Positions 40,904 to 49,013 of a stretch of 64,000 nucleotides of DNA are shown here, piece by piece (within the stretch, counting starts at the first letter, position 1; each line of letters opens with the position of its first letter). The notes below the pieces were generated by a model that was not told the origin of the DNA, searched no databases, and saw nothing but the letters and a program-made list of their open reading frames with translations. The stretch covers positions 62,001-126,000 of the forward strand of contig NZ_AUFO01000020.1 of assembly GCF_000426545.1 (NCBI RefSeq). The letters run 5' to 3'. This DNA comes from Paenibacillus massiliensis subsp. panacisoli DSM 21345. Lineage in GTDB: Bacteria > Bacillota > Bacilli > Paenibacillales > Paenibacillaceae. A program made the translations under genes and the position numbers.

Positions 40904-40967
40904 TTCGATAATCATGCTCAACTTGCTGAATATCAACACCAAAAAGGACTACAGGAACTAATATAAA

Positions 40968-41000
40968 CAAAAGGAATAAAAAATCAAAAGGAATAAAAAA
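40968..41000 (+). repeat. Two-copy direct repeat, 16 bases
   Basis: CAAAAGGAATAAAAAA occurs at 40968-40983 and 40985-41000, directly before the terminator. A small local duplication. Confidence 0.7.
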
Positions 41001-41029
41001 AGCCGCTCTGTTGATATTAGCGGCTTTTT
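40997..41029 (+). terminator. Terminator after the BtrH-like gene
   Basis: An 11-bp stem (40997-41007 with 41019-41029) with five A on one side and five T on the other, usable from both strands. 41030-41195 holds no gene. Confidence 0.85.
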
Positions 41030-41195
41030 ACACATTAGTCCATACAATATGGAAAAAATCTCGGGGCATATATAATGAATTAGATACATTAATCCATATG
41101 AACGATTTCAACTTAACAAGAGATCTATTGTTGATTTAGCAAGCATGTGTGTGTTATTCACCTTGCTTGTCGCTTACCTGCGAAGTCAGGGCACA

Positions 41196-42122
41196 TCACG
41201 TAGGATGCTTGTCCCTACTTGAAGGAGAGAGAGCGTATGCGTACCGATGACCTTGTTTTTTTCGCTGCTCCATCCATTGAGAGATAAGTATTCCGCTCAC
41301 TACCAGTATAGCTCCTACATATCCCTGCAAGGTCAATCGTTCTCCCACGAAAATAAAGGCAACGACAGCAGCGAATATAGGCTCCAAAGCATACATTAAT
41401 CCCAATTGCACAGGTGCGATATATTTTAGAGATATCGACTGGGCAATGAAGCAAAAAGCGCTGCAGACCAGGCTGAGAGCCAAAATAGCCAACCAACCAT
41501 TGAATGTGGCAGGAAGGACCGGGGACTCGAAAAAGAAAGAGAGAATCAGTGCAAAAACGGCTGTGAAGCCCAAGGACAACACGCCCACCGCAATTGAATC
41601 GCATTTTTTCACCGCTGCACCAGTGACCAGAATATACAGCGCATTACAAATTCCCCCTGCAATACATAGTATATCGCCCGGGTGCATGCTTAGCTCGCTA
41701 TTCAAGGTCAGCATACCGATCCCGGCGATAGCCAGCAGAGCACCGATCAGATGACTTTCCTCCATCCTTTTACGGAAAAGGATTACATTTAACAAAGGAA
41801 CAAAAATAACTGTGAGCCCGACTAGAAAGCCGGCATTTGAGGTGCTGGTGGTCTTCAGACCAAACAGGATAAAAGCGCATACCCCAAGTAAAATACCTCC
41901 GAGCAGCGCTCCGTAACCAATAGTTGTTTTGTCGATAACACGCAGGCGCTTGTAAAAAATAGCAGCTGTTACAATAAAGGCAATTCCGAACCGAAGCGCA
42001 AGCAAGTTAAATTCTTCGATGGACTCCAACCCTAATTTCATGAACAGGTAGGAAAATCCCCATCCAAGAGTAACGAGCAAAACAAGCAAATTGGCCTTAT
42101 GTCTATTCAATTTGACACGCAT
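41196..42122 (-). CDS. EamA/DMT-family transporter
   Basis: A 308-residue protein with ten predicted helices in two EamA repeats (ANLLVLLVTLGWGFSYLFMK; DILCIAGGICNALYILVTGA). Probable exporter of a small metabolite. A basic C-terminal tail (MEQRKKQGHRY) lies inside the cell. It differs clearly from the EamA protein at 11905. Confidence 0.82.
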   Translation of the reverse strand: MRVKLNRHKANLLVLLVTLGWGFSYLFMKLGLESIEEFNLLALRFGIAFIVTAAIFYKRLRVIDKTTIGYGALLGGILLGVCAFILFGLKTTSTSNAGFLVGLTVIFVPLLNVILFRKRMEESHLIGALLAIAGIGMLTLNSELSMHPGDILCIAGGICNALYILVTGAAVKKCDSIAVGVLSLGFTAVFALILSFFFESPVLPATFNGWLAILALSLVCSAFCFIAQSISLKYIAPVQLGLMYALEPIFAAVVAFIFVGERLTLQGYVGAILVVSGILISQWMEQRKKQGHRYAYALSPSSRDKHPT

Positions 42123-42399
42123 CCTTTAGACAGTGTAGTGAGTGTGAAAATGCCAGCGTGAAAGTTACACTGCCGAATTTCCTAGATCATTATACTCCCA
42201 TTTTTGAACCATGCAAATTAAAATTTCGTTCAGCCAAAATGGAGAAAAAAGATGGGGGATTTGCTTCTAAATTTGACTTTGAAAAGGATAGTTTTGGGAG
42301 GATTTTTGGATCACGACTCGTATTGTATTACCTAAGGAGAACTCTCCAGACAGCTATTCAATGTGGGGAGATTAAGGAATAAACAGGGAGGTACAGAGC
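42123..42399. other. Intergenic region upstream of the DUF2264 gene
   Basis: It contains the divergent promoters of the DMT transporter and the DUF2264 gene. A 74-codon open frame lies within, but it has no ribosome site and no family resemblance, so it is not called as a gene. Confidence 0.4.
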
Positions 42400-43548
42400 A
42401 TGGTTCATGACACAACGAATCGAGATCAATGGCTGGAGTGGATGCTGCAGATTGGTAAGCCGGTACTGGAAGCACTAGCTGAACGAAAATTAAAAGAACG
42501 AATGCCCATCCAGAGCAAGCAAGCAGGTAGAGAAGAGTATACTTACTTAGAAGCCTTAGGGAGATTGCTTGTAGGGATGGCTCCTTGGTTGGAGCTGAGT
42601 GGCTTATCAGGTAAAGAAGAAGAGCAACGCAGTATGATGGTGCATTTAGCGAGAGAGGCTATTGATGCTGCTACGGACCCTTTGTCACCGGATTTTATGA
42701 ATTTTGCAAAAGGCTATCAGCCTATTGTTGATACCGCTTTCTTGTCCCATGCCATGATCCGGGCCCCGAAGGAGCTGCTCAACGGTCTTGATGTAAGAGT
42801 AAAACAAAATGTAGCCAACTGCTTAAAGGCGACTCGCTCAAGGAAGCCTCCGTACAACAACTGGTTACTGTTCGCAGCCATGACCGAGACGGCGCTGCAC
42901 CAGCTTGGCGAGGATTGGGATCCGATGCGGATTGATTATGCCTTGAAGAAGCATCAGGAGTGGTATTTAGGTGACGGTGTCTACGGAGATGGGCCAGAAT
43001 TTCATTGGGACTACTATAACGGATTCGTCATTCAGCCTATGCTAGTCGATATTTTGCAGACCATGGGATCACAATTGCCAGATTCGGAACATTTGGTTGC
43101 AGACGTTATTCACAGGGCAGCTCGTCATGCGTCGCAACAGGAACGGCTGATTTCTCCCGAAGGAACCTTCCCTCCAATCGGACGCTCACTTGCGTACCGA
43201 TTTGGTGTATTTCAGTTGCTATCACAGGCGGTGCTTCAAGGCTGGCTTCCCACGGAGATCGCTCCTAACCAAGTCAGCTGTGCGCTGACTGCCGTTATCC
43301 GTCGTATGATCGAGGAGCCTGGAACCTTTGACACGGACGGCTGGCTGCGCATAGGATTCTGTGGCGATCAGGAGGGGATTGGCGAAGGATACATTTCTAC
43401 GGGCAGTCTGTATCTATGCACTTCCGTGTTTCTGCCCCTTGGACTACCACCTGAGCATCCATTCTGGCATGGAGAAGCAGACTGGACCTCCAAGAGGGCT
43501 TGGGCAGGTAGACCGTTCCCCATAGACAAGCACTTAAACGAAAGCTGA
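42400..43548 (+). CDS. DUF2264-family protein (GH154-type)
   Basis: A 382-residue protein built as an (alpha/alpha) barrel. Characteristic phrases are YTYLEALGRLLVGMAPWLEL near residue 50, SRKPPYNNWLLFAAMTE near 150, and DGVYGDGPEFHWDYYNGFVI near 205. These match DUF2264, whose members have been placed among glycoside hydrolases (family 154, with reported beta-glucuronidase activity); the family assignment is clear but the activity is inferred. GGGAGGT precedes the start. It is followed by a DUF4038-type hydrolase, suggesting joint action on a plant polysaccharide side chain. Confidence 0.8.
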   Translation: MVHDTTNRDQWLEWMLQIGKPVLEALAERKLKERMPIQSKQAGREEYTYLEALGRLLVGMAPWLELSGLSGKEEEQRSMMVHLAREAIDAATDPLSPDFMNFAKGYQPIVDTAFLSHAMIRAPKELLNGLDVRVKQNVANCLKATRSRKPPYNNWLLFAAMTETALHQLGEDWDPMRIDYALKKHQEWYLGDGVYGDGPEFHWDYYNGFVIQPMLVDILQTMGSQLPDSEHLVADVIHRAARHASQQERLISPEGTFPPIGRSLAYRFGVFQLLSQAVLQGWLPTEIAPNQVSCALTAVIRRMIEEPGTFDTDGWLRIGFCGDQEGIGEGYISTGSLYLCTSVFLPLGLPPEHPFWHGEADWTSKRAWAGRPFPIDKHLNES

Positions 43549-43647
43549 CATCTTTATTAAGCTCTGTACTACGTTCGACATGTCGGATGTTGGGTTGGCA
43601 TAAACGTCTTGTATTGATAGTTATTATGAGAAAGGTGAGGAATTATC

Positions 43648-45135
43648 ATGGAAAATACGATGTGCCAAGAAACGGTCGCTCAATGGGAAAGGTTCGAACT
43701 TCGGTTACCAGGACCCATCGAAGACAATCCCTACGTCGATGTCGAATGGAGTGTCATTTTTCGCCATGAAGAAAAGGAAATCACGTCTGCTGGCTTTTAT
43801 GCGGGAGATGGTCTGTATATCACCAGGTTCATGCCTGAAGTCAGCGGAAAGTGGACATACGTAACGCATAGCAACACGCCTGAGCTGAATGGGGTACACG
43901 GAAGCTTCACTTGTGTCACTGCAGCACACATGGTTCACGGTCCAGTCAGGGTGAAGGATGAGAATCATTTTGCCTATGCGGATGGCACCCCATACTTCCC
44001 GTTCGGTACGACAGCGTACGCTTGGATTCATCAGGCGGAAGCCATGCGTACGCTAACGCTGCAGACACTTGCGGAGGGACCTTTTAATAAAATTCGAATG
44101 TGTTTATTTCCCAAAAATTACTCATTTAATGTCCATGAACCGGAGTCATTTCCTTTTATGGGCTCGCCAGCCATGGGCTTTGATAAAGCACGGTTTAACC
44201 CGGTATTCTGGGAGCATGTCGAGCGCTGCATCGAATCGTTGCTTGAGCTTCATATCGAAGCGGATGTAATCTTGTTTCATCCGTATGATAAAGGTCGATG
44301 GGGCTTCGACCGCATGTCTGCGGAGGAGGACGAACGATATCTCCGTTATGCCATCGCACGACTTGGGGCTTATCGGAACATCTGGTGGTCCATGGCGAAT
44401 GAATATGATTTCATGAGGGACAAATCAATGCCGGACTGGGAGCGTCTGGTAAGCGTTGCATCAGAGGCGGATACTCACCATCATCTATTGTCCATTCATA
44501 ACGGGACAGCGATGTATATTCCTGAAAGCGTTATAATGTATGATCATACTCGCTCTGAGATTACCCACTGCAGCATTCAACACTGGGACGTCACGTTGGT
44601 CACGGCATGGCGAGAGCGCTATCAGAAGCCAGTTATTGTTGATGAGTGTGGTTATGAAGGGAATTTGCAGCAACGGTGGGGCAACCTGAGTGCCGAGGAA
44701 ATGACGCATCGTGTCTGGGAAAGCTTCACCCGCGGTGGATATGCGAGTCACGGCGAGACATACCTACACCCCGATGACGAAATCTGGTGGTCCAAAGGGG
44801 GGAGGTTATATGGACGAAGTCAGGAGCAGATACGCTTTCTACGCAGCATTGCCGAGGAAATGCCTCCTGATACGCAGCCGATCCCGCTTCGTGACGTGCC
44901 TGCACTCGGAGTGAAGGGTTCATATTACTTGCATTACTACGGCCAACATCAGCCAGGCTACCGTGAGCTTGAGCTCCCGGAGGACGTAGATTTTTCGGCT
45001 GAATGGATCGACACGCAAGGCTTAAGTATCACCAAGTTACCTTTGAGCTATCGCGGAAAATGCCGCATCCCTTTGCCTAGTAAGCCTTATTATGCGCTTC
45101 GTATTCGTGCTGAGGAACATGCCTCATCAAAGTGA
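43648..45135 (+). CDS. DUF5060/DUF4038 glycoside hydrolase-like protein
   Basis: A 495-residue protein. An N-terminal beta-sandwich (VAQWERFELRLPGPIEDNPY, SGKWTYVTHSNTPELNG) of DUF5060 type is followed by the TIM barrel of DUF4038/apiosidase-like enzymes starting YFPFGTTAYAWIHQ. Likely catalytic residues are Glu252 in SMANEYDF and Glu333 in IVDECGYEG, the usual pair in clan A hydrolases. A DUF5605-like C-terminal domain follows. Cytoplasmic. It lies 100 bases after the DUF2264 gene. Confidence 0.78.
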   Translation: MENTMCQETVAQWERFELRLPGPIEDNPYVDVEWSVIFRHEEKEITSAGFYAGDGLYITRFMPEVSGKWTYVTHSNTPELNGVHGSFTCVTAAHMVHGPVRVKDENHFAYADGTPYFPFGTTAYAWIHQAEAMRTLTLQTLAEGPFNKIRMCLFPKNYSFNVHEPESFPFMGSPAMGFDKARFNPVFWEHVERCIESLLELHIEADVILFHPYDKGRWGFDRMSAEEDERYLRYAIARLGAYRNIWWSMANEYDFMRDKSMPDWERLVSVASEADTHHHLLSIHNGTAMYIPESVIMYDHTRSEITHCSIQHWDVTLVTAWRERYQKPVIVDECGYEGNLQQRWGNLSAEEMTHRVWESFTRGGYASHGETYLHPDDEIWWSKGGRLYGRSQEQIRFLRSIAEEMPPDTQPIPLRDVPALGVKGSYYLHYYGQHQPGYRELELPEDVDFSAEWIDTQGLSITKLPLSYRGKCRIPLPSKPYYALRIRAEEHASSK

Positions 45136-45541
45136 ACTAGCATATGGATCGTACATTGTGAGCTGTGATCCAGCCCCCGTCTCCCAATGAAGCATGTCCA
45201 CCATCCAATATAAAGCGCACCATATACATTGCCATGGGAACCATTCTAAATAAGGGCTTGGATTTCTATCGGCTTAGCTTTGAGGCATTTGGGGATCTGC
45301 TGTACTTAGCCCTACAATGACAATAGGCTGACAGACCGTGTCCACCCCAGAGGGAGCACTTTCGGCTGTGCAATGATGCGAATCGCAGCATGGGTGCGAA
45401 GAGGGGTTGATTTCTGCTTATGAACGCTAATATTGGGCCAAATCCGTCCTATTTTGTGAATTGACATTATTTTGCACGGAGCTTAACATATGAATCAGCG
45501 ATGAAATTCCAAAAAAAGGAATGATTGGATCGTGATTTGGT
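45136..45541. other. Intergenic region before the MpsC-like gene
   Basis: No gene was recognised. Its 3' end carries the promoter at 45461. Confidence 0.5.
45461..45489 (+). promoter_or_regulatory. Sigma-A promoter of the MpsC-like gene
   Basis: Perfect -35 TTGACA (45461-45466), 17-base spacer, -10 TAACAT (45484-45489). Immediately 5' is TTGTGAA (45454-45460), an exact Rex half-site, but the other half is not present. Confidence 0.65.
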
Positions 45542-45892
45542 ATGGCTGAAGCTGCTTATGAATATCAGGAGCGTATTCGCAGACTGGCTGTCAAAATCGT
45601 GAAGCATTATCGGGGCAAAGGTCCTGAGCTGGTGAAGGTGAAGCTGGATAGTGAGTCACAGATTACGATAGAGATTAAGGGGATGCTATCGAGTCTATCT
45701 GAAATATTACTGAGGGAGGGCGCGGAAGATCTCGTCACAGAATATTGGAAGGTACTGAGACCTTACCTGGAGCGCGGATTTATGGATGAGGTAATGGCGA
45801 CGATCGGAAGTGCATTCTCGTATTCCTGGCAGCTTCCTGATCTAGAGCAGGAGAGCAGTACAGTCATTATTCAGCTTCATAAGACGGTTTGA
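45542..45892 (+). CDS. DUF2294 (MpsC-like) family protein
   Basis: A 116-residue protein. RIRRLAVKIVKHYRGKGPEL, then IEIKGMLSSLSEILLREG and an end resembling the conserved SYSWQLPDLEQESSTVIIQL match DUF2294, the family containing MpsC of the cation-translocating MpsABC system of Staphylococcus. MpsA/B are not present here. DUF2294 genes are frequently found near formate dehydrogenase genes in Bacilli, as here. The ribosome site is weak. Role unproven. Confidence 0.65.
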   Translation: MAEAAYEYQERIRRLAVKIVKHYRGKGPELVKVKLDSESQITIEIKGMLSSLSEILLREGAEDLVTEYWKVLRPYLERGFMDEVMATIGSAFSYSWQLPDLEQESSTVIIQLHKTV

Positions 45893-45926
45893 TTAAAGAG
45901 AAAGGGTGGCAAAGCCCTTCGCTTTT

Positions 45927-45984
45927 TAATAAGCCATTACAGAGTTGCGGCGGAGAAGCTGCATCCTTTGTATTGGCTTTTTTT
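45927..45984 (+). terminator. Terminator between the MpsC-like gene and fdhF
   Basis: An imperfect stem of about 14 bp (AATAAGCCATTACA with TGTATTGGCTTTTT) containing an inner GC-rich hairpin, followed by seven T. A shorter hairpin with a T-run lies just before (45902-45926). Confidence 0.65.
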
Positions 45985-46067
45985 ATTGTAATTTTGTCTT
46001 ATTGCGGCTTATGCAGACAGTAGATTAGCAATTGATTTCTAGCTGAAACCTACGTTTATCGCATGTT

Positions 46068-46085
46068 ATGTGTATAAATTCACAA
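46068..46085. promoter_or_regulatory. Candidate Rex operator
   Basis: ATGTGTATAAATTCACAA matches 16 of 18 positions of the Rex consensus TTGTGAAWWWWTTCACAA (differences at positions 1 and 6). It ends in the AAGGAGG ribosome site, 13 bases before the fdhF ATG. An FNR-type reading (TGTGT-N6-TCACA) fits one position less well. Rex would repress when NADH is low, so the operon would be switched on under reductive, oxygen-limited conditions. Confidence 0.6.
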
Positions 46086-46098
46086 GGAGGTCAATTTC

Positions 46099-48243
46099 AT
46101 GGAAGAAAAGGTTCGCACAATATGTCCTTATTGCGGGAGTGGCTGTCAAATGTATCTACGTGTCCAGGATGGACAGATTGTCGGAGCAGAAGCGGCGGAT
46201 GGCCGCACGAATGAAGGGAACCTGTGTCTGAAGGGGCATTATGGCTGGGATTTCCTCCATGACCCGCAGCTGCTAACCTCGCGTCTACGTCACCCTATGA
46301 TACGCAAGGAAGGGAAGCTGACCGAGGTGGGGTGGGAGGAAGCTATTCAGTATACTGCGGCCAGACTGCTAGAGATTAAGGACAAATATGGCGCGGACTC
46401 TATCATGGGGACAGGCTCCGCAAGAGGGCCTGGCAATGAAGCGAACTATGTAATGCAGAAATTCATGAGAGCGGTCATTGGCACGAACAATATTGATCAT
46501 TGTGCGCGGGTATGTCACGGTCCGTCTGTTGCAGGTCTGACTTATTCTCTGGGGGATGGCGCGATGTCCAATTCGATTCCGGAGATTGAAGATGCGGATA
46601 TGCTGCTGATCTTCGGCTATAATGCCCCGGCCACTCATCCCATCGTAGCCCGTCGGATCGTGAAGGCGAAGCAAAAAGGAGCCATGCTCGTAGTAGGTGA
46701 CCCGCGTAAGACCGAGTCCGCGCGCATTGCCGATCTCTGGCTTCCACTCAAGGGCGGCACGAACATGGCACTGGTTAATGCTTTTGGACATGTGCTTATT
46801 GAGGAGAAGCTGTATGATGCAGATTTTGTAGCTCGTTATGTGGATGGGTTCGGTGCATATCGCTCTGCTGTAGAGAAGTATACACCAGAATATGCAGAGA
46901 CGATTACCGGGGTACGTGCAGCAGATATTCGTCAGGCGATGCGCAGCTATGCGAGGACGGACAAGGCGATGATTCTATATGGCATGGGCGTATGCCAGTT
47001 CGCGCAGGCGGTAGACGTGGTCAAAGGCCTGGCCTCACTTGCGCTGCTCACGGGACATTTTGGTAGACCCTCTGTGGGCATTGGGCCTGTACGGGGTCAA
47101 AATAACGTACAAGGCTCTTGCGATATGGGCGCATTGCCGAATGTATATCCGGGCTACCAGGCAGTCACAGATGAGCAGGTACGACGTAAATTCGAGGAGG
47201 CCTGGGGAGTCGACTTGCCGGATAGACCAGGGTATCGGCTGACCGAGGTACCGCATCTCATTCTGAAGGAGCAGAAGCTCAAGGCCTATTACATTTTTGG
47301 CGAGGATCCTGTACAGAGCGATCCGAATGCTGCCGAACTGCGGGAAGCATTGGATCAGCTCGAACTGGTCATTGTGCAGGATATTTTTATGAACAAGACG
47401 GCCCTGCATGCGGATGTAATCCTGCCAGCGACCTCGTGGGGTGAGCATGATGGGGTCTATTCCTCAGCCGACCGAGGCTTCCAGCGTATCCGCAAGGCAA
47501 TTAAGCCCCCTGCCTCGGTCAAGCCAGATTGGCAGATTATTAGCGAGCTGGCCACGGCGATGGGATACCCGATGAGCTACGGCAGCACCGAGGAGATCTG
47601 GGATGAAATGAGAGGGTTATGCCCAAGCTTTGCCGGGGCAAGCTACGCCAAGCTCGATGGACTTGCAGGCGTGCAGTGGCCTTGCCCGTCAGAGGAGCAT
47701 CCAGGCACTCCTTATCTTTATAAAGGTCATAAGTTCACTACTCCGAACGGCAAAGGTCAGCTATTCGCATGTGAGTGGAGACCACCGCTCGAGCAACCGG
47801 ATCAGGAATATCCGCTTGTGCTGTCGACGGTGCGCGAGGTAGGACATTATTCGGTTCGGACGATGACGGGCAATTGCCGCGCGCTTAGTCTGCTGTCCGA
47901 TGAGCCTGGTCGAGTGCAGATGAGCCCCGAGGATGCCACTTCACTGGGCATTGAGGATGGTCAGCTGGTACGTATCGTCTCACGTCGGGGACAGGTCGTA
48001 TCCAGGGCCCTGGTAACAGATCGTGTAGCCAAAGGAGCGTCGTACATGACGTATCATTTCTGGATTGGGGCATGCAACGAGCTGACCGTAGATGAGCTGG
48101 ACCCGGTATCGAAGACACCAGAGTTCAAATACTGCGCGATTCGGATTGAGGCGATCGCGGATCAGCCTCAGGCCGAGGAGCAGGTACGCCGTCAATATCA
48201 GCTACTCCGTGAGCAGATGCTGGTAGGGGAGCGCAGGGGATGA
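46099..48243 (+). CDS. fdhF: Formate dehydrogenase H-type catalytic subunit (Cys form)
   Basis: A 714-residue molybdo/tungsto-bis-PGD enzyme, close in length and sequence to E. coli FdhF. The N-terminal [4Fe-4S] site is Cys9, Cys12, Cys16, Cys43. Cys139 (TGT, 46513-46515), in CARVCHGPSVAG, takes the place of selenocysteine 140, followed by the conserved catalytic His140. The text MSNSIPEIEDADMLLIFGYN, then RGQNNVQGSCDMGALPNVYP and STVREVGHYSVRTMTGN is diagnostic of FDH-H rather than nitrate reductase. It oxidises formate to CO2 or runs in reverse. It overlaps the next gene by four bases. The perfect AAGGAGG upstream is partly covered by a Rex-like operator. Confidence 0.92.
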   Translation: MEEKVRTICPYCGSGCQMYLRVQDGQIVGAEAADGRTNEGNLCLKGHYGWDFLHDPQLLTSRLRHPMIRKEGKLTEVGWEEAIQYTAARLLEIKDKYGADSIMGTGSARGPGNEANYVMQKFMRAVIGTNNIDHCARVCHGPSVAGLTYSLGDGAMSNSIPEIEDADMLLIFGYNAPATHPIVARRIVKAKQKGAMLVVGDPRKTESARIADLWLPLKGGTNMALVNAFGHVLIEEKLYDADFVARYVDGFGAYRSAVEKYTPEYAETITGVRAADIRQAMRSYARTDKAMILYGMGVCQFAQAVDVVKGLASLALLTGHFGRPSVGIGPVRGQNNVQGSCDMGALPNVYPGYQAVTDEQVRRKFEEAWGVDLPDRPGYRLTEVPHLILKEQKLKAYYIFGEDPVQSDPNAAELREALDQLELVIVQDIFMNKTALHADVILPATSWGEHDGVYSSADRGFQRIRKAIKPPASVKPDWQIISELATAMGYPMSYGSTEEIWDEMRGLCPSFAGASYAKLDGLAGVQWPCPSEEHPGTPYLYKGHKFTTPNGKGQLFACEWRPPLEQPDQEYPLVLSTVREVGHYSVRTMTGNCRALSLLSDEPGRVQMSPEDATSLGIEDGQLVRIVSRRGQVVSRALVTDRVAKGASYMTYHFWIGACNELTVDELDPVSKTPEFKYCAIRIEAIADQPQAEEQVRRQYQLLREQMLVGERRG

Positions 48244-48923
48244 GTGCTGTGGGGCCCAATGCGCTGGTCATTGCCGAAGCGGATAGATGCATTGGCTGCA
48301 AGGCTTGTGAGCTGGCCTGCTTTGCAGTACATCACCGCCATAACGGGGTACAGGCTGCAGTAGGAACGGTCACCATACCTGTTCTTCCTCGGCTGTATGT
48401 CATTCGTGATGACAGCTTCACCATGCCAGTCCAGTGTCGTCATTGTGAGAATGCACCTTGTGCCGAGGTATGCCCGGTGCAAGCCATCCGTCAGACAGAA
48501 GGGATCATCGACATTTCAACTGATGCATGTATTGGCTGTAAAGCCTGCTCACTCGCTTGTCCATTCGGTGCGATCAGTCTGTACAAGGCATACAGTGCAG
48601 GTGCGGAGGTCAGGCAGGAAAGACTGCGACAGCAAGAGGTGTATGAGCGACAGGGAAAGCGAAATGGGGACAATAGCAATGGCATCAAGTCTAAAATGGT
48701 CGCCTATAAATGTGATCTGTGCCGGGAAGCTGATCTGAGCAGCTTCGAAGGGCATGAAGGGGAGGAGGAACTGAATGCACCTCCGAATGCGGTTCGCGAT
48801 CGTGTGCCTGCTTGTGTGACTGTCTGCCCGGTGAACGCTCTGAAGCTGATCAAGCCAGCGGCATTGCCTTCGCACAAAGCAGCACCCGTACCTGTCTATG
48901 GTCGTGCGAATCCGATGCTCTAA
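48240..48923 (+). CDS. hycB: Four-cluster ferredoxin-like electron-transfer subunit
   Basis: A 227-residue polyferredoxin. Four Cys groups are visible: CIGCKACELAC (Cys17 onward), CRHCENAPCAEVCP, CIGCKACSLACP and CDLC with CVTVCP, enough for four [4Fe-4S] clusters. It belongs to the HydN/HycB family that links FdhF to a hydrogenase. An insert of ~30 charged residues (about 120-150) and a 25-residue proline-rich tail are unusual for HydN. ATG overlaps the fdhF stop, so subunits should be made in balanced amounts. In HDCR complexes two such subunits form the wire between formate and hydrogen sites. Confidence 0.88.
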   Translation: MSAVGPNALVIAEADRCIGCKACELACFAVHHRHNGVQAAVGTVTIPVLPRLYVIRDDSFTMPVQCRHCENAPCAEVCPVQAIRQTEGIIDISTDACIGCKACSLACPFGAISLYKAYSAGAEVRQERLRQQEVYERQGKRNGDNSNGIKSKMVAYKCDLCREADLSSFEGHEGEEELNAPPNAVRDRVPACVTVCPVNALKLIKPAALPSHKAAPVPVYGRANPML

Positions 48924-49013
48924 AGCTCGTAAGGTATACAGGATTAACAATTATAAAAGCTTGAGCAAGCCCATAAATTCCATCTAAAAAGAACCAAAAA
49001 AGGAATGACTGCC

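Noticed and set aside
42158-42382. 74-codon frame upstream of the DUF2264 gene
   Set aside because: No ribosome binding site, no family resemblance, and it occupies the promoter region of two divergent genes.
46069-46084. FNR box upstream of fdhF
   Set aside because: It fits the FNR pattern with one mismatch, but the position over the ribosome site and the better 18-base match favour Rex; kept as an alternative only.
46099-48243. Selenocysteine-encoding TGA in fdhF
   Set aside because: The codon at the selenocysteine position is TGT and no internal TGA interrupts the frame.
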